Origin: Deltaproteobacteria bacterium | GTDB taxonomy: Bacteria; Myxococcota_A; UBA9042; PHBI01 | NCBI GenBank assembly: GCA_011526585.1 | Contig: WYBB01000200.1 | Coordinates: 1 to 64,000 of the forward strand | Direction: 5' to 3' | Length of the DNA stretch: 64,000 bases | In this document: positions 60,201 to 64,000 of the stretch, one piece after another | Layout of the letters: each line of letters starts with the position of its first letter | How positions within the stretch are numbered: the stretch's first letter is position 1 | Translations under genes and position numbers: made by a program | The notes under the pieces: generated by a model | What the model was told of the DNA's origin: nothing | The model's database searches: none | Seen by the model: only the letters and a program-made list of their open reading frames with translations

Positions 60201-60360
60201 CGACCGTGCCCATGCCGCCCTCGCCCAGCGCGCGCTCGATGCGATAGCGCCCGTCCCAGGTCGAGCCGAGCGGCAGCGCGGTCTCGAGCCCGGGGGGCGC
60301 GAGCGGATCGGTCGGGACCCACTCGGGTCTCCGCTGTGTGACGTGATCGGCGGCGCTCAC
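57208..60360 (-). CDS. Ser/Thr protein kinase with long helical-repeat C-terminus
   Basis: 1050 residues from a GTG with GGAGGT 5 bases upstream. Kinase domain about 38-300: glycine loop GEGGMGTV (46-53), catalytic Lys K69, HRDVKPGN (161-168, D163), DFG (185-187), APE. Beyond it, about 315-560 resembles an ATPase-like (AAA_16-type) domain with a degraded P-loop (FVVVEAPEHDDAADVL) and the segment TMLMIEGLEHADSAVLATLEYALTGA. Residues about 560-1050 are helical TPR-like repeats rich in Ala and Leu (ALRLEQALLHSLWLRRLGDLGAARAAL). No membrane segment. Such multi-domain kinases are typical of Myxococcota. Divergent from the hybrid histidine kinase. Confidence 0.9.
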   Translation of the reverse strand: MSAADHVTQRRPEWVPTDPLAPPGLETALPLGSTWDGRYRIERALGEGGMGTVVLARDLANDERPVALKVLHARCREFATAWFMREYAIQRMVRHPAIARALALGFDLSEGEEVPYFAMPLLPGVPLAEVMTTPQPLAAIWRWTLDILEALDAIHRAGFLHRDVKPGNILVDEEAADGPSARLIDFGIATGLADEPEDFFVGTPAYSAPERIECQTPFDVRSDLYSLGLVLYELIEGDPPWPGSGPDELLQQRLVEPAPPITHPECPEGVRALVAALLAREPERRPASAAIVIDELRAALGLHGPIEGARAFTERLSGLMPAGAAYRAALAADAPFVVVEAPEHDDAADVLDELGDRAALSGVRVVRVRFTGRTETPLWELEGALEILRRLRARGSENASELRGMAGAATLLTRLERPTMLMIEGLEHADSAVLATLEYALTGARNRMLSVVASMAAEVRPRAREHLASLLRKRFVEHLRLEPMTLEETHDLVARALAPTVLPEEVLTALHEEAGGHPRRVRELLVTAFERGVLVRRRDGYLWRDPGTTIVESGLGAGGVASAARPAALAPLLIEAAEQAAAHGDTGGAMSLAERAIALVRADDGADDELASWRLEVFAGALALAEAHGSRARIMRAADELLTVAVEHAHLASIERALIVRIDRAEATWDVAGVSADVDRLILYRASCGAPEPAGLAAWVGALDAALRGEVADALRACSEGIDACEARLAGELEEASRALIRWVAHRLLDLRAELAVLASERGFARQALAAYDASVEARVATSASDTEHAALRLEQALLHSLWLRRLGDLGAARAALAAVAVRAGAEAHAGLALAIAECELALGSCELAIEHAERAIQRARHDKDAVVAFGAEGVLAEAWARKGEPRRQRERLERLVHLPPPQILPQAVARVRLRWLQVRLALGEHEAVAADAIELAREAARSADLGAAGRAAFLAAQACLRLQRPLQALRQAEWVARIARLDTHDGPPQHAAEWLLASVHFQLKWFKSARALSGRAMESLRSTVHRGLGESERTRWLKSGDSFLVGLVP

Positions 60361-60382
60361 CGCTGACCTCCCGCGTGAGTGT

Positions 60383-60395
60383 CGTCTGCCAGACG
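60383..60395. promoter_or_regulatory. Palindrome in the kinase/histidine-kinase divergent spacer
   Basis: CGTCTG-C-CAGACG, a perfect 6-1-6 palindrome 23 bases upstream of the Ser/Thr kinase start. Operator role is inference. Confidence 0.35.
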
Positions 60396-60515
60396 GAGAT
60401 GACGGGCGATCGCCGGGCGAGCTTAAGCCGCCGCGCGACGAATTTGACCACGAGGTCGCCCGCGCTCGGCAGGCGTCCGGCGGGAAGTTCACATAACGAC
60501 ATGAAATCGTCCGAT

Positions 60516-60542
60516 TAAGCCCGACGCCGAAGCTCACGTCAT
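60516..60542 (+). promoter_or_regulatory. Weak sigma-28-like site upstream of the hybrid histidine kinase
   Basis: TAAG, 15 bases, CACGTCAT, preceded by GAT as at the flgM and fliC sites. It matches the fliC -10 block at 6 of 8 positions. A chance match is quite possible. Confidence 0.25.
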
Positions 60543-60605
60543 CGGAGACGAGGCGCCCGAGCGCGCGCCGCCTTCCCCCAAAAAGATCCCTCGAGGGTGA
60601 CGACC

Positions 60606-62537
60606 ATGGCCTATTCACCCGCCTCCGACCGCGACGCCACCGGGGCCTCCGGCAGCGCCGATACCGACTTCGCCTGGTGGCAGCCCGCCCCGCAGCGACC
60701 GACCGCAGCGCCGAGCAGGCTCCTCCTTCAGAGTGCGCCCGCGGGTGGCGCTCGCCTGCGTCGCATCCTCGGCGCCGAGACCGGCTTCGAGATCCAGACG
60801 GTCGGCTCGACCGAGCTGGCGCTGGCCGCGCTCAAGCTCGGCGACTTCGACGTCGTCGTGCTCGACGGCGGTCTCGGCGATCTCGCCGACGCCGTCGCAG
60901 GCCTGCGCTCGGACCCGCGCGCCTCCGCCTTGCCGATCATCGTGCTCGGCGCGGGCCCGCCCGTGCCGGGCGCCGTGCGCGTCGCGCTCGATCGCATGGC
61001 CGCCGCCGCGATCGGCGACGCCGTGCGAGCCGGCCGTGAGGCTCAGGGCGAAGCCCCCGGCGCGCCCCTGCCGAGCGAGGGCCCGCGCACCCGCAGCGAC
61101 GCGCGCGTCGCCGAGCTGGCGACCCTGTTCTCGCTCGCCGACGCCGCCATCCTCGGAGTCGACGCGCGCGGTACCTGCATCTACGCGAGCCCTGCCGCCG
61201 CCGAGCTACTCGCCCTGCAGGACGCGAGCGAGCTGGTCTCACGCTCGCTGCGCGAGCTGATCCCTCCCAACGTGCTCGCCGCCGGACGCGGCGAGGTGCT
61301 GCGCTTCGACGGCACGGTGGCGACGGTGCTCGTGAGCGAGCGCGCCGCCGAGCGAGGCGCCGGACGCCTGCAGCGGGTGGTGACGCTGCGCGACATGAGC
61401 GCCGAGCGCGCGCGCGAGGATCGCTTCTTCCAATGTCAGAAGCTCATCGCGCTGGGCGAGCTCGTCGGCGGCATCAGCCACGACTTCTCGAACCTCCTGA
61501 CGATCGTCAGCGGCAACCTCTCCGAGATCACCCTCGTGCCCGACCTCTCCGACGAGGTACGCGAGATGTGCGAGGACGCGCTCTCCGCTTCGCTCGACGG
61601 CGTGAGCCTCACGCGCCGCCTCGTCGCGCTGGTGCGCGAGCGCCAGATCCGCCCGCGCGCGGTCGACCTCGGCCTCACGCTCTCCGACTTCGGCCGCGTG
61701 CTGCAGCGCCTGCTCAAGCGCCAGGTCCAGCTCGAGTGGGACTGCGAGGAGGGCGTGTGCGCGGTGCTCGACCGCGCGCAGCTCGAGAGCGCCGTGCTGA
61801 ACCTCATGCTCAACGCCCAGCACGCCCTCCCCTCCGGCGGCGGGCGCATCGCGCTCGGCGTCGACGTCTGCCACGAGGAGCGCCACGGCGAGCTGGTCGA
61901 GCTCGCGCGCGTCTTCGTCCGCGACGACGGCGCCGGCATGGACGAGGAGACTCGCCGCCGCGCGACGGAGCCCTTCTTCACCACGCGCCGCGAGGCCGGG
62001 GGCACCGGGCTCGGGCTGGCGATGGTGCAGCGCTTCGTGCAGCAGTTCCACGGCAGCCTCACCATCGAGAGCGCGCCGGGCGCCGGCACGCGCATCGCGC
62101 TCGCCTTCCCGCGTGTCGCGCACGCCTCCCCGCGCACCGCGATCTACGAGCGCGAGCAGCCCCGCGCCCGCGAGGAGTCGCGCTGCGTCATGGTGGTCGA
62201 CGCCGACGTGCGCATCCGGCGCTACGCCGGGCGCCTGCTCGGCAACGCCGGCCACCGCGTGCTCGAGGCCTGCGACGCCGACGGCGCGAAGGACCTGCTC
62301 GCGAACGAGCGTGAGGCCGCGCTGGTCATGCTCGACGCGCGCGTCGCCGAGACGCGCTCGGGCCGCGACCTGCTCGCGTGGATGCGGCGCGAACGCCCCG
62401 GCCTGCGCGTCGTCATCACCACCGCCCAGGACGCCCCCGCCGACGCGAGCATCGCCGCCAGCGGCGTGCATCACCTGCGCAAGCCCTACAGCGAGAGCGA
62501 GCTCAATGGCCTCTTGATCCAGATCCTCGGCCGTTGA
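60606..62537 (+). CDS. Hybrid sensor histidine kinase
   Basis: 643 residues, cytosolic (no membrane helices). Residues about 38-145 are a receiver-like domain with D87 but a non-standard acidic pocket; about 168-270 a PAS domain; H292 in GGISHDFSNLL is the phosphorylated His of an NtrB-like class; the ATPase domain (about 385-500) has NLMLNAQHA, DDGAGM and GTGLGLAMV; about 525-643 is a C-terminal receiver (D577, K626). The phosphorelay partner is not in the window, since neither nearby sigma-54 activator has a receiver. Divergent from the Ser/Thr kinase. Confidence 0.92.
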   Translation: MAYSPASDRDATGASGSADTDFAWWQPAPQRPTAAPSRLLLQSAPAGGARLRRILGAETGFEIQTVGSTELALAALKLGDFDVVVLDGGLGDLADAVAGLRSDPRASALPIIVLGAGPPVPGAVRVALDRMAAAAIGDAVRAGREAQGEAPGAPLPSEGPRTRSDARVAELATLFSLADAAILGVDARGTCIYASPAAAELLALQDASELVSRSLRELIPPNVLAAGRGEVLRFDGTVATVLVSERAAERGAGRLQRVVTLRDMSAERAREDRFFQCQKLIALGELVGGISHDFSNLLTIVSGNLSEITLVPDLSDEVREMCEDALSASLDGVSLTRRLVALVRERQIRPRAVDLGLTLSDFGRVLQRLLKRQVQLEWDCEEGVCAVLDRAQLESAVLNLMLNAQHALPSGGGRIALGVDVCHEERHGELVELARVFVRDDGAGMDEETRRRATEPFFTTRREAGGTGLGLAMVQRFVQQFHGSLTIESAPGAGTRIALAFPRVAHASPRTAIYEREQPRAREESRCVMVVDADVRIRRYAGRLLGNAGHRVLEACDADGAKDLLANEREAALVMLDARVAETRSGRDLLAWMRRERPGLRVVITTAQDAPADASIAASGVHHLRKPYSESELNGLLIQILGR

Positions 62538-62583
62538 GATCCCGCCGGGTGTCGCCGCGCACGACGACCCGCGCGCCGCTGGC

Positions 62584-63660
62584 TCACGCCGCTCGTCTCG
62601 AGGCGCGCCGCGCGCGCACCGCCTCGGCCAACGCGCTCAGGACCGGCACGGTGTCCTCCCAGCCGAGGCAGGCGTCGGTGATGCTCTGCCCGTAGGTCAG
62701 CGGCGCGCCCGGGCGCTGGTCCTGGCGCCCGCCGACCAGATGGCTCTCCAGCATGACGCCGAAGACGTGCTCCAAGCCGCCGGCGATCTGCTCGGCGATC
62801 GCGCCCGCGACGATCGGCTGGCGGCGGTGATCCTTGTCGCTGTTGCCGTGGCTCGTGTCGATCATGACGCGCGGTACGAGGCCCTTGGCGACGAGCTGTG
62901 CCGCGACCGACTCGACCGCTTCGCGTCCGTAGTTGGGGCCGGTGCGCTTGCCGCCGCGCAGGATCACGTGGCAGTCGGCGTTGCCGCGCGTGTGCACGAT
63001 CGCCGCGATGCCCTGCTTGGTCACCGACAGGAAGGTGTGCGGGTGGCTCGCCGCCATCACCGCCTCGACCGCGATGTCGATCGAGCCCGAGGTGCCGTTC
63101 TTGAACCCGACCGGCACCGACAGGCCCGACGCGAGCTCGCGGTGCACCTGGCTCTCGGTGGTGCGCGCGCCGATGGCGCCCCACGAGACCAGGTCGGCGA
63201 CGTACTGCGGGGTGATCGTGTCGAGGAACTCGCAGCCGGCCGGCACGCCCATCTCGGCGAGGTCGGCCAACAGCCCGCGCGCAAGGCGCAGACCCTTGTT
63301 CACGTGGAAGGTGCCGTCGAGATCCGGATCGTTGATGAGCCCCTTCCAGCCGACGGTGGTGCGCGGCTTCTCGAAGTAGACGCGCATGACGATGATCAGC
63401 GCGTCGCTCAGGCGCTCGACCTGCACCTTGAGGAGCCGTGCGTAATCGCGCGCGGCGGCCACGTCGTGGATCGAGCAGGGCCCGACGACGACGACCAGGC
63501 GATCGTCGCGCCCGGCCAGCGCGCCGGCGACCGCCTCGCGCGCCTCGGTGACCAGGCGCACGCCGGCCGGCGTGATCGGGATCTCCTCGATCAGGATCGC
63601 CGCCGAGATGAGCGGTCTCAGCTGCGCGATGCGGGTATCGTCGGTTGCGGGCTTCAGCAT
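62584..63660 (-). CDS. aroG: 3-deoxy-7-phosphoheptulonate synthase (DAHP synthase, class I)
   Basis: 358 residues. First step of the shikimate pathway: phosphoenolpyruvate plus erythrose 4-phosphate to DAHP. Class I alpha-type motifs are all present: VVVVGPCSIHD, RVYFEKPRTTVGWKGLINDP, GAIGARTTESQVHRELASGLSVPVGFKNGT, MIDTSHGNS (metal site), GVMLESHLV. The ATG at 63660 aligns with the E. coli AroG start (MNYQNDDLRIKE); a GTG at 63693 would add 11 residues. Which aromatic amino acid feeds back cannot be read by eye, so aroG/aroF/aroH is not resolved. Confidence 0.95.
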   Translation of the reverse strand: MLKPATDDTRIAQLRPLISAAILIEEIPITPAGVRLVTEAREAVAGALAGRDDRLVVVVGPCSIHDVAAARDYARLLKVQVERLSDALIIVMRVYFEKPRTTVGWKGLINDPDLDGTFHVNKGLRLARGLLADLAEMGVPAGCEFLDTITPQYVADLVSWGAIGARTTESQVHRELASGLSVPVGFKNGTSGSIDIAVEAVMAASHPHTFLSVTKQGIAAIVHTRGNADCHVILRGGKRTGPNYGREAVESVAAQLVAKGLVPRVMIDTSHGNSDKDHRRQPIVAGAIAEQIAGGLEHVFGVMLESHLVGGRQDQRPGAPLTYGQSITDACLGWEDTVPVLSALAEAVRARRASRRAA

Positions 63661-63828
63661 CGGGTTCGTCTCGTCGGGATCGGGATCGTCCACAGCGCCG
63701 GCTCACGCTCGGTGCCGAGGTCTTTTGCCAGAAGCCGACGCTGATATCGAGCACTCTCATTACGCCGGGCGACGCGGTAACCTGGAGCGGACGCGCCGCT
63801 CCCCTGTCGCCCCGCCCCAGGAGACCTC

Positions 63829-64000
63829 ATGCGACCGCTCGAACGCGATCACCTCTTCGTCTACGCGCCCGGCTTCGTCGATCCCGCGCTCGGCCCGGCG
63901 CGCTGGTTCTGCCCCTACAGCGCGCAGGTCGTCGGCTTCTTGGGCTACTACCCCGAGGTGCGCGCGACGCTCGAGCTCGTGCCGATCGACTTCGCCAGAC
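63829..64000 (+). CDS. DUF3088-like protein, 5' part only
   Basis: 57 codons run to the window edge without a stop; CAGGAGAC precedes the ATG. The sequence (FVYAPGFVDPALGPARWFCPYSAQVVGFLGYYPEVRATLELVPIDFAR) resembles the start of DUF3088 proteins, small proteins with a thioredoxin-like N-terminal CxxC/C region; here one Cys is visible. Function unknown. It is divergent from the DAHP synthase gene across a 168-bp spacer. Confidence 0.6.
   Translation, partial: MRPLERDHLFVYAPGFVDPALGPARWFCPYSAQVVGFLGYYPEVRATLELVPIDFAR

Overview
The window reads as one 64 kb piece of a high-GC Gram-negative chromosome (third codon positions almost all G or C). Gene content points to Myxococcota or a related deltaproteobacterial lineage. 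The supporting signs are a secreted caspase-like protease fused to a beta-barrel-like domain, a lipoprotein built of Kazal and antistasin-like inhibitor modules, a Ser/Thr kinase with a very long helical-repeat tail, a pentaheme lipoprotein, and many lipoproteins ending in LAAC-type lipoboxes. FlgH and FlgI (L and P rings) show an outer membrane. No species can be named from the sequence alone.

Layout. 0.26-5.1 kb holds a caspase-like protein plus lipoprotein pair, a vapBC-type toxin-antitoxin pair and another lipoprotein. 5.1-7.6 kb (minus) is a compact J-domain-like/def/fmt operon. 7.8-10.3 kb is a membrane pyrophosphatase. 10.5-18.8 kb is a mixed accessory stretch: pentaheme lipoprotein, alpha/beta hydrolase divergent from a LysR regulator, ABC-F ATPase, Kazal/antistasin lipoprotein, GNAT acetyltransferase. 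18.9-20.4 kb is an HDOD-GGDEF signalling protein.

20.6-57.2 kb is a nearly complete flagellar regulon in five blocks: fliOPQ-flhAFG-fliA (+); fliJ (-); flgHFGAIJ-flgMNKL (+) followed by fliC, fliD, fliS, a fliT-like gene, flbD and motAB (+); a long minus operon running from a sigma-54 activator through flgBC-fliEFGHIK-flgDE; and a second sigma-54 activator followed by fliMN-fliR-flhB (+). Sigma-54-type -24/-12 elements lie upstream of fliO, flgH and (weaker) the activator-flgB operon, with paired palindromic sites upstream of flgH. Two sites with sigma-28 spacing and a shared motif lie upstream of flgM and fliC. Together with FliA, FlgM and the two activators this reads as a self-contained hierarchy: activators + sigma-54 drive basal body, export apparatus and hook genes, then FliA, held by FlgM, drives flagellin and late genes. 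fliL, a muramidase-type FlgJ and all chemotaxis genes are absent here.

57.2-64 kb holds a Ser/Thr protein kinase divergent from a hybrid histidine kinase, a DAHP synthase, and the start of a DUF3088-like gene.

A dispersed 25-bp hairpin repeat (4-nt GTAG end plus an 8-bp stem and 5-nt loop) occurs at least eight times. This is the architecture of REP elements mobilised by RAYT transposases. Copies lie in spacers, at a stop codon, and in frame inside coding sequence.
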